NCBI RefSeq assembly: GCF_001717955.1
Contig: NZ_CP014169.1
Span: 124,001-188,000 of the forward strand
Origin: Sphingomonas panacis
GTDB taxonomy: Bacteria > Pseudomonadota > Alphaproteobacteria > Sphingomonadales > Sphingomonadaceae
Length of the DNA stretch: 64,000 nucleotides
Direction of reading: 5' to 3'
A program made the translations under genes and the position numbers. Under the pieces are notes generated by a model. It made no database searches. It was given only the letters and a program-made list of their open reading frames with translations, and had not been told where the DNA came from. Positions 7,749 through 16,795 of the stretch are shown here, piece after piece. The first letter of the stretch is position 1; every line of letters begins with the position of its first letter.

Positions 7749-9386
7749 TCAGGCGGCGAGGTCGGTGGCGCCGGAGGCGACGGCCGGAGGGACGGCGCTC
7801 TCGGGCGGTCCGTATGTTGCGTCGAGCGTCATGGCGCTTGGCAGGCGGCCGGCCCAATTGAAGCCGACGGCGTTGAGCATGCCCGCTATGAGGTCGGCTT
7901 TCTTGGCACCGAGAAGCTTGGCGAACGCCTTTTCGCCTTTGTGCGCGATGAGGCCGCATTCCCGAGCGATGAATTTAAGCTCGTCCTTGGTGTATCGCTC
8001 GAGAAACGCGCGATCGACCTGCCAGGCGTGGCGGATATCGATTTCGAACATGCGGGCGAGATCGGCGACATGGCCGAAGGACTGGACGTCGCGCGCATAA
8101 GCTGCCCCGATCGCAGAGTGCGCGGTGGCGGCCTGTGCATTGGTCAGCGCGAGGATTGCCTCGATCTTCGCGGTGAAGCTCAGGCCCGGGAAGGATGGAT
8201 TGACCAGGAGACCGGCGCGGGACGTCAGCGTGCTCGATTTGATCTGGGAGAGCGTGCCGGTCAGTGCAGCCACCAGGATGGCGGTGTGGGCGTGCGCCGC
8301 GTTGTCGGCGAGATCGCGGGCCAGAGCGGTGCGCCATGTCGCCTCGCGAAGGTCGGTGGTCCGTCCGGCAATCGATTTGACGGTGACGGACGGGCCATCT
8401 GTGCGGGCAGTCGTCTTCACGCTGCCGGCGGGGGCCGATGGCCTGGGGATGATGACGGCTTCACCGGTGGTATCGGCGTGGTCGGTTGGGTATCGTGCCT
8501 CGCGGTCGGACGGCTCGTTCTCCTCGTCGCTGGAATCGTCGATTTCCTCGTCGTCGTCCTCGGATTGCGAGTCTTCGGCCTGCGCGGCCGCGGCGCGTGC
8601 CTCTTCTTCGAGACGCGCGTTGTCGACGGCCTGGGTTTTGAGCTGGAAGCATCCGGGATTGGTGCAGTGGCCATCGTCCACATGGGTCTCGAACAGGGCG
8701 CGCTGCGTCGCAGAGTTGAACGGGCAGGTCGTGCATTCCGTCTTGTCGAAGGTGGCGGCGGCGAGACTCTGCGTGACGCGCATGAGCAGATCCCGCGTCT
8801 TTCCGATGTCGAGACCGGCGGCGAGGATCGTCTCGAGTGCCTTATCCTGCTTGTCTGCAGGAACGGCGGCGAGCAGCTCCGCATGGCCGACCTTGATCCG
8901 CCGCTCGTCGAGAGCGGATTTGACGGTCTCTGAAAGCCCGGCGAGCGCCAGACGGCGATCGAGCTTGGCCCGCGACCAGCCAAGGCGCCGTGCGGTTTCC
9001 GCGCGATCATTGTGGCAGGCCGCAAGGTGACGGACGGCCGCGTCTGCCTGTTCCGTCTCCGAGGCGTCGTCGCGGTTGTCGTTCTCGTCGATCGCCGCTT
9101 CCAGCGCTTCCTGATCGGTCATCTCGCGGATGATGACCGGCACTTCACCATCGAGGCCAAAGACTTCCAGGGCGGCCCTGTAGCGGCGCTCCCCAGCGAC
9201 AATAGCGTAGGTGTCGTCGGCCTCTGGCACCGGACGAAGCAGGATGGGCTGGAGCATGCCGCGCAGGCGAAACGACACAACGAGATCGTCATGCTTCTTC
9301 CGGTCGAAATAACGGCGTGGGTTATCGCCCTTGATGATCTTGGAGAGCGGCAGCGTGGTGGCGCTGCCTGGTTGGGAAACGGTCAA
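7749..9386 (-). CDS. PRTRC system ParB family protein
   Basis: A 545-residue ParB-type protein that opens the PRTRC operon. It uses a TTG start with AAGGAG seven bases upstream; no closer ATG fits the conserved N-terminus SKIIKGDNPRRYFD. The N-terminal ParB/Srx domain (about 15-125) has the G-E-R-R-Y-R-A-A box, followed by an HTH-like region (DRAETARRLGWSRAKLDRRL). A Cys cluster (ECTTCPFNSA ... CTNPGCFQLKT) near 220-255 is typical of this branch. An acidic linker (SQSEDDDEEIDDSSDEENE) separates it from a C-terminal domain of unknown role. It is distinct from the plasmid partition ParB at 30437-31498. Confidence 0.9.
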   Translation of the reverse strand: MTVSQPGSATTLPLSKIIKGDNPRRYFDRKKHDDLVVSFRLRGMLQPILLRPVPEADDTYAIVAGERRYRAALEVFGLDGEVPVIIREMTDQEALEAAIDENDNRDDASETEQADAAVRHLAACHNDRAETARRLGWSRAKLDRRLALAGLSETVKSALDERRIKVGHAELLAAVPADKQDKALETILAAGLDIGKTRDLLMRVTQSLAAATFDKTECTTCPFNSATQRALFETHVDDGHCTNPGCFQLKTQAVDNARLEEEARAAAAQAEDSQSEDDDEEIDDSSDEENEPSDREARYPTDHADTTGEAVIIPRPSAPAGSVKTTARTDGPSVTVKSIAGRTTDLREATWRTALARDLADNAAHAHTAILVAALTGTLSQIKSSTLTSRAGLLVNPSFPGLSFTAKIEAILALTNAQAATAHSAIGAAYARDVQSFGHVADLARMFEIDIRHAWQVDRAFLERYTKDELKFIARECGLIAHKGEKAFAKLLGAKKADLIAGMLNAVGFNWAGRLPSAMTLDATYGPPESAVPPAVASGATDLAA

Positions 9387-9857
9387 GGCGAATCTCCTTG
9401 TGGGATGTGCGAGGCGCTCCCTTCACGGTCGCGGGCCCCTCGTCTGGCGAGCCTGAAGCCCACCCCCTCCGATCCCCCTCCCCTCACTCAGCCGGCGAGG
9501 CTGTCTCGATTGATGTCGGCCGCCTATCGTTCAATCCGCGGAGCGGTGAGGTCGTAGTGTTCAAGGTTTCAGATCTGGAGCGGAGCTTGCTGTTGGACAC
9601 GGCAAGCTCGCACTTTCGCCGTTCCGTCAGTCCGCCCCTTTCGAGATGTCCAATTAGGGCGCGGCAGCCTTCAGGCGGCTGATGGACCGTGTGTGCCTGC
9701 GCTGGAGTGGATTGGTGCCACAGGCGCGCGACCTGGATCCGCGGGCGCGACGTTGTGGGTGAAGCGCTGGAGTGAAGAGGAGGAAGTCACGCGGCGCGGC
9801 GCGGCCGCGCGAGTGTCGGTACCGCTGCGTCGAGAGCTTCAGCCCTCGAGCTGGCGC
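9387..9857. other. Non-coding leader region upstream of the PRTRC operon
   Basis: About 470 bases with no convincing gene on either strand. It contains the C-rich element at 9471-9489 and several short inverted repeats, for example AGCTTGC/GCAAGCT around 9580-9610. It probably holds the PRTRC promoter, but I cannot place it with confidence. Confidence 0.5.
9471..9489 (-). repeat. G-rich purine leader element, copy c
   Basis: On the minus strand this reads GAGTGAGGGGAGGGGGATC, 85 bases upstream of the PRTRC ParB start. The core GAGGGGAGGGGGATCGG recurs almost exactly at 26935-26955. Confidence 0.5.
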
Positions 9858-10358
9858 CTATTCAGGGCGTGCGTCCCGGCCGAGCCGATGAGCCTGTTCG
9901 ACGGCCTGAAGCCACGTCGGGCCGAGCCTGTCGATGGCGTCGAGCGGGTGGCGATAACTCTCCGGAAGCCAATCCATGCGGCCATTGAGGAGCGCGCCGG
10001 CGATAAATTCTCCGGTGCTGAAAGGGCCGTCGCCTTCGTTGGATGCCATGGTCTGCGCAATCCGTATGACGGTCTCGACGAGTGCTGGGTCGGTCGACTG
10101 GTCCTGACCGACGATATGAATTTCGAGCGATTTGCGGGCGGGGCGCTCGGGGGGCATCAGTGTTGCGGCTTCTTCGAGTTCGTAACAGCGAACATCAATG
10201 ACCGGCGTGTTCTGCGCGATTGGTTTGCCGTCCAGTGCAGCGATCTTGATAGAAGCGGGAAGGCCCGACTGCTGTGCTTGCGCGAGAATATCGACGCACT
10301 TGCGTAACAGGTGCTCGGTTCCCGGTACGAGGGTCAGGGTCTTTTCGTCGTCGGCCAT
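9858..10358 (-). CDS. Hypothetical protein (166 aa)
   Basis: Unrecognised. The ATG at 10358 gives MADDEKTLTLVPGTEHLLRK; a GTG at 10373 is an alternative and neither has a strong ribosome site. It contains an N-terminal helix with a single Cys, a beta segment (PASIKIAALDGKPIAQNTPVI) and a helical C-terminus. It lies upstream of PRTRC on the same strand but is separated from it by 470 bases. Confidence 0.6.
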   Translation of the reverse strand: MADDEKTLTLVPGTEHLLRKCVDILAQAQQSGLPASIKIAALDGKPIAQNTPVIDVRCYELEEAATLMPPERPARKSLEIHIVGQDQSTDPALVETVIRIAQTMASNEGDGPFSTGEFIAGALLNGRMDWLPESYRHPLDAIDRLGPTWLQAVEQAHRLGRDARPE

Positions 10359-10539
10359 GGTGCTTTCACTCACGCGGATCGGTTGCAGGTTATCTGGGAA
10401 TCACCTTCAGCGCCACGGCGAGCCACAGAAATGATGACAATAAGCGACGTTGAAAGGCGCATGAGCCCTCGGGCCGGCGTGATCTCGCCACGTTGGCAAT
10501 AAGAACAGGCCATGGTGTCTTGGCTGAATAGGCGCGGCA

Positions 10540-10878
10540 TCAGATGATCCGCGCAACGAACGGGCCGTCGTCGCCCTGGTCGTCGCCCGTGATCGCGGGC
10601 TCCTCGCGCGTCACCCATACCCATGCCATGACGTAGGCGCCGTCATCGCTGGCCGAAACGACGGCGTCGTCATCGATCTCGCACTCGCCGGCGCGCGCAA
10701 ACGGAAGGTCGCGGGCCGCAGCAATGTAGGTTAGCTCGCGCTGTGCTCCGCCTTCGTAGTGCGCGATGCGTTGTCGGATAAGGCCCGTGTCCGCACGACG
10801 TTCGGCAGAGCCAATTTCGGCATGGGCCAGAATGCGCTTGAGCGCCTCGAGTTGTGGAACATCTAAGTTGATCCACAT
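10540..10878 (-). CDS. Hypothetical protein (112 aa)
   Basis: The start MWINLDVPQLEALKRILAHA has GAGGAGAATAGC directly upstream. An earlier ATG at 10980 overlaps the stop of the disrupted transferase gene as ATGA, but the added 34 residues look non-coding. The C-terminal half contains DDDAVVSASDDGAYVMAWVWV, a pattern common in small plasmid proteins of unknown role. Before the recombinase element inserted, it would have followed the queuine-transferase-like gene in one operon. Confidence 0.65.
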   Translation of the reverse strand: MWINLDVPQLEALKRILAHAEIGSAERRADTGLIRQRIAHYEGGAQRELTYIAAARDLPFARAGECEIDDDAVVSASDDGAYVMAWVWVTREEPAITGDDQGDDGPFVARII

Positions 10879-10976
10879 GCTATTCTCCTCGGATCGGCGT
10901 TCTGTCTTCCCCCGGCTCGGCAGGCTCGCCCGGTTCGTGATTTCGGTCGTAGTGTTGGGCCCTTGGAGTAGGTCGA

Positions 10977-11381
10977 TCATGGGACGGCTTCCATCGTCGG
11001 TCCGTCCCGGTAGATGTCAGCCGCCCATTGCTCGATCCACGGTGCGGTCAGCTGGTCGTGGTCGAGATCTCCGCTCTCGATGAGGTCGCGTATTTCTGCC
11101 CGTGCCTGGGCGATCGCCTGTTCCCAGGGGTCCAACGGCGGGCAATCGCCGGGTGGAGACAGGCCCTGGGGAAGCCGCTGCGGCGGTCCGGCGAGCCGGT
11201 CATGCTGTGCGGCGATCCAGGCCTCCATGTGATCCGCGACGAGCCTGTCGGTCTTGGCCACGCCGCGGCGGAGCGCGGTCCGGCGCGCACTGATGCCGTA
11301 AGCCTGGCTGTCGATCGACGCGATGCGGCGACCGTATGGGAGGAGGAAGGGCAGAGCCGTGCCTTTGACGCCGAAGAGATG
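10977..11381 (-). pseudogene. 3' half of disrupted queuine-transferase-like gene
   Basis: Reading the minus strand from 11381 gives HLFGVKGTALPFLLPYGRR, then IASIDSQAYG and a long tail ending WIEQWAADIYRDGPTMEAVP. This continues the 5' half at 16796-17416, which ends PSGIRLH. Together they restore about 340 residues. The only in-frame start here is a GTG at 11261, so the fragment alone would make at most a 94-residue tail. The break coincides with the recombinase element. The F-G-V-K-G segment is reminiscent of tRNA-guanine transglycosylase-like proteins. Confidence 0.8.
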
Positions 11382-11439
11382 ATAGGTTTTGTGCCTAGAG
11401 CGTCCTTAGTGTAATCTAATTTGCGCCGATCAGGACAGG

Positions 11440-12630
11440 TTGGATCTCCATCACGCTGTTGGGAAGACCGTGGCCGACCTGTTGTTCACCACAGATGCCT
11501 TCGAGGCCCAAGGTCGGCAAGTGCCGGGCATTCCCATGTTGCTGGATCACGAGATGCGGCTGATCGAGCCAGCTTGCTCCTGGCTTCTGCATATTTCGCT
11601 TATCCGAGGTCGGACGCGCAGCCGGCAGACTTGGCGGACCTATGGCGAAGCTCTCTATGATTGGTGGCAGACATTGGAGGCCAATGGATGGTCGTGGGAT
11701 TCAGTCCGGTTCCACGAGGTCGCCGCATATCGCGATCGGATGCTAACGTCGCGCAGCGAGCACACCGGCCGTCCTTTTGCGCGTGCCACGATCAACGGGC
11801 GATTGAGGACTATTGCACAGTTCTACCGGTGGTCCGTCGACCACGGACTGATTGATTCCGCTCCATTTAGTTCGGAAGATGTTTCTGTCGCGAGATGGCG
11901 ACCTGCGCCTGCCTTGGTACATATCGACGCGCGCGGCGGGATTCAGTCGGCCAACGCTCTGCTCCTGCGCGAGCACTCGACACTACCGAAGCCTATGCCC
12001 CCCGCTGATATACGGCGTATCCTTCAGGGCAGAACAGCGCGCGACCGACTGATCATCGAGTGGGCGGCGCTCACTGGCATGCGGCGCATGGAGATAGCAG
12101 GCCTCGAGCGTTCGTCCATTTCTGGATCGCAGACTAGGGACGCAGGCGGCTCGCAGATTGTCCCGGTACGTCTCACCACCACGAAGGGCGACCGAAGTCG
12201 CCTCGTATATCCACCATTGCGCCTGGTCGATCGTACGCTTGCCTATGTTCGGGAAGAGCGCGCCGTGATCGTCCGCCGCGCCCGCGAGCGCGATCCGGAT
12301 TATCAAGAACCCGAGCAGGTATTCATAACTCTGCGGGGCACAAAGATGTCGCCGCGCAGGATTGGCGCAATGTTCTCCGATGCGGCGCACAAAGCCGAGG
12401 TCGACGCGACCTTCCATTCACTTCGCCATACCTTTGCCGGTGTCATGCTCCGCACGCTCCAGCGGCAAGCCATCGACCATCCGGAGATGAACCCGCTGTT
12501 GGCATTGCAGACGATTCTCGGGCACGCCGATTTAGCGACGACAGCGATATATTTGCGGATGGTAGCAATCGACCTTGAGGCCGTTGAACTCGCCTTAGAC
12601 GACCTGTTTGATCTCACTCAGCCCGTGTAA
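11440..12630 (+). CDS. Tyrosine recombinase 1 of trio (TnpA-like)
   Basis: A 396-residue site-specific recombinase. The C-terminal catalytic domain shows Arg in TGMRRMEIAGL, Lys in TTTKGDRSR, the H-x-x-R box HSLRHTFAG, the second His in GHADLATT, and the nucleophile Tyr in AIYLRM, so it looks active. The N-terminal core-binding domain (about 45-150) contains SRQTWRTYGEALYDWWQTL. The start is a TTG after AGGACAGG; an ATG further in (MLLDHEMRL) is possible. It overlaps the next gene by one base (TAATG). Confidence 0.85.
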   Translation: MDLHHAVGKTVADLLFTTDAFEAQGRQVPGIPMLLDHEMRLIEPACSWLLHISLIRGRTRSRQTWRTYGEALYDWWQTLEANGWSWDSVRFHEVAAYRDRMLTSRSEHTGRPFARATINGRLRTIAQFYRWSVDHGLIDSAPFSSEDVSVARWRPAPALVHIDARGGIQSANALLLREHSTLPKPMPPADIRRILQGRTARDRLIIEWAALTGMRRMEIAGLERSSISGSQTRDAGGSQIVPVRLTTTKGDRSRLVYPPLRLVDRTLAYVREERAVIVRRARERDPDYQEPEQVFITLRGTKMSPRRIGAMFSDAAHKAEVDATFHSLRHTFAGVMLRTLQRQAIDHPEMNPLLALQTILGHADLATTAIYLRMVAIDLEAVELALDDLFDLTQPV

Positions 12631-14429
12631 TGACGCGCCGACGGAAGACCTACAAGCTGCCCGCCCTGCCAGCGCATATGGTGGACGTCGATAGCCCCGG
12701 TGGCTGCGTCCTGCGTTTTCTAACGCCGGTCGGCGAACTCGAGCAGGAGATCGACCTCACAGGAGATGGCGGACGGGGTCAGCTTCGCGCGGATATCGCC
12801 TTCGCGCTCCGTCATCATTTGGCGGATAAGAGCTGTATCTATCGAGAGGGCATTGCCAGGTCCCTGCCCCGATGGTTTGAGTTCCTCGATATACGAGACC
12901 CAAGTCGGAGCATGATTACCGCGGCTCGGCACGTCGATGAAGCCGTCCTGCGAGCCTATATCGCGTCACTCGATCGCGAGCCGTGGGCGAAGGGTTCCAA
13001 AGCGGCATCCTGGTCGACGGTCAAGGTCCCATTTGCTTGGCTCATCAAGCACCGTCCCGACCTCGCGGCGCCAGGGCTGGACTTGCCGCACAACCCTTTC
13101 CCGTATCGGAACCGCGACACACCAGGACGTTCGATTCTGTCAGGCTTTGAGGTGGACGCGACACTGACTGCGTGTCGGTGTGCTATCGAAGCCAGCTGGA
13201 ATCGGTTCCAGACGGGCCGTGAACTGATCGCCAATTCGCCGATCGACGTGCCACTGACATCCGCGGGCAAGCTCGACCTCAAAGATCTTGGCGTGCTGCT
13301 TCGCCTCATTTCGACACGCTATGAAGGAGTCTTGCCCGACCGTCGGTCAGCTCCGCACGATGTTGTTCTCTCGCGGATCTGGGACGAGATTAAACAACAC
13401 CATCCGGGGTGGCGGGAGATCGCCGGTTATCTGCACGCCACACCCGAGGTGCTCGCTCCCTATATGATTGCGATCGGTCTCCAGACCTTTGCCAATCCCG
13501 AAGCGCTACGCAACTTCCGCCGCGATTGCATGACCGAACACTTATTCCTGAACGGCCGGGTACTGGTAACGTGGGAGAAAGGCCGGGCGGGTCGGTCACA
13601 GCGTCGGAGCTTTCTTCGAGATCGCGGAATGTCGGTTCCGAAGCTGATAGATCGTGTCCTTGAGATGACCGCGCCACTCATTCCCCTGTCGCCGGTCGAA
13701 CAGCGCGACAGGTTGTTCCTGTGCGCGATTGCCAGTCCGCGCAGCGTTGGACTCATCGCGCCATGGTTGCCGTCGCGCCTCGTCAAGCAGTTTGTCGAAC
13801 GGCACGACATCCGGGATAGCTCGGGGCGGCCGTCGCAACTCACGATCGCGATGCTTCGTCCAACCGGGCTGAGCCTTGCCCATCACAAGGTCGGTTTCGA
13901 TGTGCTGAAGACGCAGATTGTCGCTAATCATGCCGATCCCGCAACGACAAAACACTATGTGGATCGCCCGGCTCTTCGCGCCGCGAGGGAAGCGATGCTG
14001 GCTGGGCTCCAGGGGCGCTTTGTGAGCGCCATTCGCATCGGCACTCTCGACCGAGTGGATACTCAGTCGGATGATACCGGCCATATCGACGGACGCAACG
14101 CTACCGCAGCTGGGTTCATCTGCGCGGACCCGCTTTCCGGGGTCGCGCCCGGCCAGCGGGAAGGTCGGTTGTGCACGGCTTGGCTCGGGTGTTTCACATG
14201 CCCCAACGCCGTTATACCGCTCGGTGTCGAGACGTTAGCGAGGCTGCTAAAGACCCGGGACGCCCTCGCCGCTGCACGAATGAGCATGGCTCCTGATCGG
14301 TGGCGGCTCGTCTACGCTCCCAAGCTCGAGATACTCGAACGCGATATTCTCCCCCGGTTCCCCGCCGCAATGCGTCCTGAGGGGGAGGCGGCGATGGAGG
14401 GGGCGCCAATGCTCCCGCCGATCGAGTGA
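12630..14429 (+). CDS. Tyrosine recombinase 2 of trio (TnpB-like)
   Basis: A 599-residue recombinase-like protein, the size class of Tn554 TnpB. The probable nucleophile Tyr lies in PATTKHYVDRPALRAA. The usual H-x-x-R box is not obvious (LRPTGLSLAHHKVGFDV occupies its place), so catalysis may be atypical. Near the C-terminus, CTAWLGCFTCPN could bind zinc; the third recombinase has a similar Cys cluster. It overlaps the upstream gene by one base and the next by four, implying coordinated synthesis. Confidence 0.8.
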   Translation: MTRRRKTYKLPALPAHMVDVDSPGGCVLRFLTPVGELEQEIDLTGDGGRGQLRADIAFALRHHLADKSCIYREGIARSLPRWFEFLDIRDPSRSMITAARHVDEAVLRAYIASLDREPWAKGSKAASWSTVKVPFAWLIKHRPDLAAPGLDLPHNPFPYRNRDTPGRSILSGFEVDATLTACRCAIEASWNRFQTGRELIANSPIDVPLTSAGKLDLKDLGVLLRLISTRYEGVLPDRRSAPHDVVLSRIWDEIKQHHPGWREIAGYLHATPEVLAPYMIAIGLQTFANPEALRNFRRDCMTEHLFLNGRVLVTWEKGRAGRSQRRSFLRDRGMSVPKLIDRVLEMTAPLIPLSPVEQRDRLFLCAIASPRSVGLIAPWLPSRLVKQFVERHDIRDSSGRPSQLTIAMLRPTGLSLAHHKVGFDVLKTQIVANHADPATTKHYVDRPALRAAREAMLAGLQGRFVSAIRIGTLDRVDTQSDDTGHIDGRNATAAGFICADPLSGVAPGQREGRLCTAWLGCFTCPNAVIPLGVETLARLLKTRDALAAARMSMAPDRWRLVYAPKLEILERDILPRFPAAMRPEGEAAMEGAPMLPPIE

Positions 14430-16270
14430 TCGGGCGCGCAACACGCATCCGCGGTCCATCGGCGCCGGTCAGCGACGATTGGCTCGATGCCTATGTTTCA
14501 TCCGGTAGCCGCTTTCGCGATGACGTCTGGGAGCTCGATATCCACACCGCTGGGCGCCGCGCGTTCCACAAAATTCTCCGGTGGCCCTCGGCATTGCCCA
14601 CTGATTCACAGATATCGAAGGAGCAGCATCAGCAGCTGATCCGAGCCGCCAAGCAATATCTTTGGTCCCTGTCGACCGATCCACCACCAGGGCGCCGACG
14701 GCCTTCAGCGCCGACGCTCCAAGCGCATGGTCAGCTGGTGCAGACCATCATCGCCTGGATGGCGACCGAAGGACTGTCAGCCTTCCGATTGCTGACGCCA
14801 TCGGTTGTTGGACAGTTGGTAGCATGGCTCAGAGCGCGTCCTGGCGCCGGCACGCGTGGAACGCTGAAGCCGACCACAGTCGGCTTCTATCTCAACGTGA
14901 TCAACACCATGTATCTCCAGAGGGCGAAGCTGGAAGACAGCCCGATGGTGAACCCGGTCCCGGGTAGCAGCACTTCCGGCCTCGCCGGCGTCTGTAAGCG
15001 AACAGCGGCGCGCATCCCCTTCATTCCCGATCCGGTTGCTGTCGACCTTCTTTCAAAGGCGCTGGATTGGGTCGAGAATCATTCAGCCACCATCATTGCA
15101 GCGATCGATTTGGCCGAGCGGACTTATCGAACTGCCGCGGCCGAAGGCTGGAAAGAGAGTTGGACCAGGACGATCGTCAACCGCGCTCTTGCAGCTGCCG
15201 ATATTCCCGGCGCTGACGGCGTTCCCCTGACTCAAACTGTGACAGTTCGCCGTGCGGGGAACCACCTTACTGCGGCATGCTTCGCACTGATCGCTGGTTT
15301 GGTGGGCATGCGGGCAAGCGAGATCCTTTCAATGCAGGTAGATGCGGTCGAGCTCATGCCGATTGGGGAGACGGGGCTCAGCCAGGCCTATGTCGTCGCG
15401 CGATTGTTCAAGACCAGCCAAGATCCTCGCGGGAGTCTTGAGCGTTGGATAGCCCCGCAACCGGTTGTCAGCGCGATCGATTGCCTTGCCCGGCTTGCTG
15501 CCGTTCTTCGCGCAGATACTAAAGGCGTGGACTTGTTCATTGTTAAGGACGGGTTCGGAGCGCCGATTGAGGTGATGACCAACCACCTGATCACATGGCG
15601 ACTTCAACAGTTCGCCGAGGCCGTCGATACGGTGCCGCACGAAGGTCGGACGTGGGAGTTCAGTTCTCATCAATTTCGCAAGACGTTTGCACGGTTCATC
15701 GCGCGAGGCGATCGAACGCAGCTGCTCGCCCTGGCCGACCACTTCAAGCATGCTTCCGTGGCGATGACCTCGCGCGGCTATGTCGGTACCGACTTCGAGT
15801 TGCATCAGCTCATCAATGAGGAGAGCCGCAACGAGACTGCATGGGCGCTCGATCGCATTCTCGCCAGCGAGAGCCTCGGCGGTCGTATGGGAGAACGGAT
15901 CGCCGCTGGCAATCACGGCTTCCGTGGGCGAGCCGGCGAGGAGGTGCGCCGCGACTATGTCGATTTCGTGCTTGCCGAGACCGACTTGCATATTCGTGGG
16001 TGCGACTATGGCTGGTGCGTGTTCCAACCGGAAGTCGCTGTCTGCGGCGGCGAGATCGCCCCCAATGAAGCTCTCCGCAGCCCTTCTGCGTGCTCGAGTT
16101 GTCCCAACCTCGTCGTTGAGCCTCGGCACGCTGGATACTGGCAGGAACGACGAACAAGGAACCAGGCCCTGTGGGAACGAGCAAGCCCGCTCGCGAGGGC
16201 ATCGCTGGCGGAGACGATCGGCGAGTGTGATCGCATGTTACGACGCATACAGGAGGTTGAAGGTGTCTGA
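14426..16270 (+). CDS. Tyrosine recombinase 3 of trio
   Basis: A 614-residue site-specific recombinase with a GTG start overlapping the previous stop as GTGA. The catalytic set is complete in outline: Arg in GLVGMRASEIL, Lys in LFKTSQDPRG, the H-x-x-R box SHQFRKTFARF, His in ADHFKHASVAM, and Tyr in TSRGYVGTDF. A C-terminal Cys group (GWCVFQ, AVCGG, ACSSCPN) resembles that of the second recombinase. The three probably act together on one recombination site. Confidence 0.85.
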   Translation: MIGRATRIRGPSAPVSDDWLDAYVSSGSRFRDDVWELDIHTAGRRAFHKILRWPSALPTDSQISKEQHQQLIRAAKQYLWSLSTDPPPGRRRPSAPTLQAHGQLVQTIIAWMATEGLSAFRLLTPSVVGQLVAWLRARPGAGTRGTLKPTTVGFYLNVINTMYLQRAKLEDSPMVNPVPGSSTSGLAGVCKRTAARIPFIPDPVAVDLLSKALDWVENHSATIIAAIDLAERTYRTAAAEGWKESWTRTIVNRALAAADIPGADGVPLTQTVTVRRAGNHLTAACFALIAGLVGMRASEILSMQVDAVELMPIGETGLSQAYVVARLFKTSQDPRGSLERWIAPQPVVSAIDCLARLAAVLRADTKGVDLFIVKDGFGAPIEVMTNHLITWRLQQFAEAVDTVPHEGRTWEFSSHQFRKTFARFIARGDRTQLLALADHFKHASVAMTSRGYVGTDFELHQLINEESRNETAWALDRILASESLGGRMGERIAAGNHGFRGRAGEEVRRDYVDFVLAETDLHIRGCDYGWCVFQPEVAVCGGEIAPNEALRSPSACSSCPNLVVEPRHAGYWQERRTRNQALWERASPLARASLAETIGECDRMLRRIQEVEGV

Positions 16271-16685
16271 GATCCCGCCCGCGCCTGGACGCCGGATCGC
16301 GCCGGCGGCAAACTCAGCGAGAGCCTATCGTGCCGCGCTCGAAAGGCTGGTGCAAGGAAGGGCCAGCCACCCGAGCCACGCCGGTCGCCCGGTTCGCATT
16401 ACGCCTGCAGCGGTTGCACGAGAGGCGCGGCGCAGCCGTAATCCCCTTTATACGACGCACCGCGACATTCTGGATGAGATTGCGGTGGCGGCAAATTCCG
16501 GCGTGCCGGCAGACCTCGCCGATACGATTTCGGACCTACGCAAGGAGATCAAGGAGCTGAGATCCACGGTCAGGCAGCAGCAGGAAGACAAGCGGCGACT
16601 TGCCACTGAAAATTTGAGGCTGCTCCATCGTGCCCAAATCGCTGAAGAAAAACTTGCGGCTGAACGATCATCTCGGCGGCAATAA
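16263..16685 (+). CDS. TnpC/DUF6262-like coiled-coil protein of the recombinase element
   Basis: The GTG start overlaps the third recombinase stop by eight bases (GTGTCTGA) and gives 140 residues. The N-terminal part (ITPAAVAREARRSRNPLYTTHRDI) looks like a small DNA-binding helical unit. From about 85 onward there is a long coiled coil (DLRKEIKELRSTVRQQQEDK). Small proteins of this type follow Tn554-like recombinases and have been proposed to direct or stimulate them. The name is by analogy of position and shape. Confidence 0.7.
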   Translation: MSEIPPAPGRRIAPAANSARAYRAALERLVQGRASHPSHAGRPVRITPAAVAREARRSRNPLYTTHRDILDEIAVAANSGVPADLADTISDLRKEIKELRSTVRQQQEDKRRLATENLRLLHRAQIAEEKLAAERSSRRQ

Positions 16686-16687
16686 TT

Positions 16688-16700
16688 CCGCCTTCGGCGG
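16688..16700 (+). terminator. Short hairpin after the recombinase operon
   Basis: CCGCCTTCGGCGG forms a five-pair stem three bases after the coiled-coil gene. There is no T-run behind it. It may stop or slow transcription before the larger inverted repeat. Confidence 0.4.
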
Positions 16701-16702
16701 TT

Positions 16703-16747
16703 GCGTGTGGTGCAGTTCGAAAACAAGTTTCGAACTGCACCACACGC
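16703..16747. repeat. Perfect 20-bp inverted repeat inside the recombinase element
   Basis: Left arm 16703-16722 (GCGTGTGGTGCAGTTCGAAA) is the exact reverse complement of 16728-16747, with the spacer ACAAG. It lies about 50 bases inside the right end of the element. It could be a recombinase binding site, a structured single-stranded att site, or a strong bidirectional terminator. Confidence 0.9.
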
Positions 16748-16795
16748 CCAATGGGTTGAAAAATATCGCAGGACACTTGCAACGATACATAATGC

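Larger units (their letters stand above)
11379..16795. mobile_element. Tn554/RIT-like element with three tyrosine recombinases
   Basis: About 5.4 kb bounded by the two halves of the disrupted transferase gene. The left flank ends CCGAAGAG(ATG) and the right flank begins GTGCAGGCG, so the exact crossover is uncertain by about three bases around a shared TG. Inside are three plus-strand tyrosine recombinases that overlap by 1-4 bases and a small coiled-coil protein. Tn554-type and RIT elements use such trios and lack terminal inverted repeats; none are seen at the ends here. A 20-bp perfect inverted repeat lies near the right end. No cargo gene is visible. Confidence 0.75.

Noticed and set aside
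10370..10513. 47-codon minus-strand frame with C-x-x-C (MACSYCQRGE...)
   Set aside because: No ribosome site, no coupling to neighbours and no recognisable pattern beyond one Cys pair.
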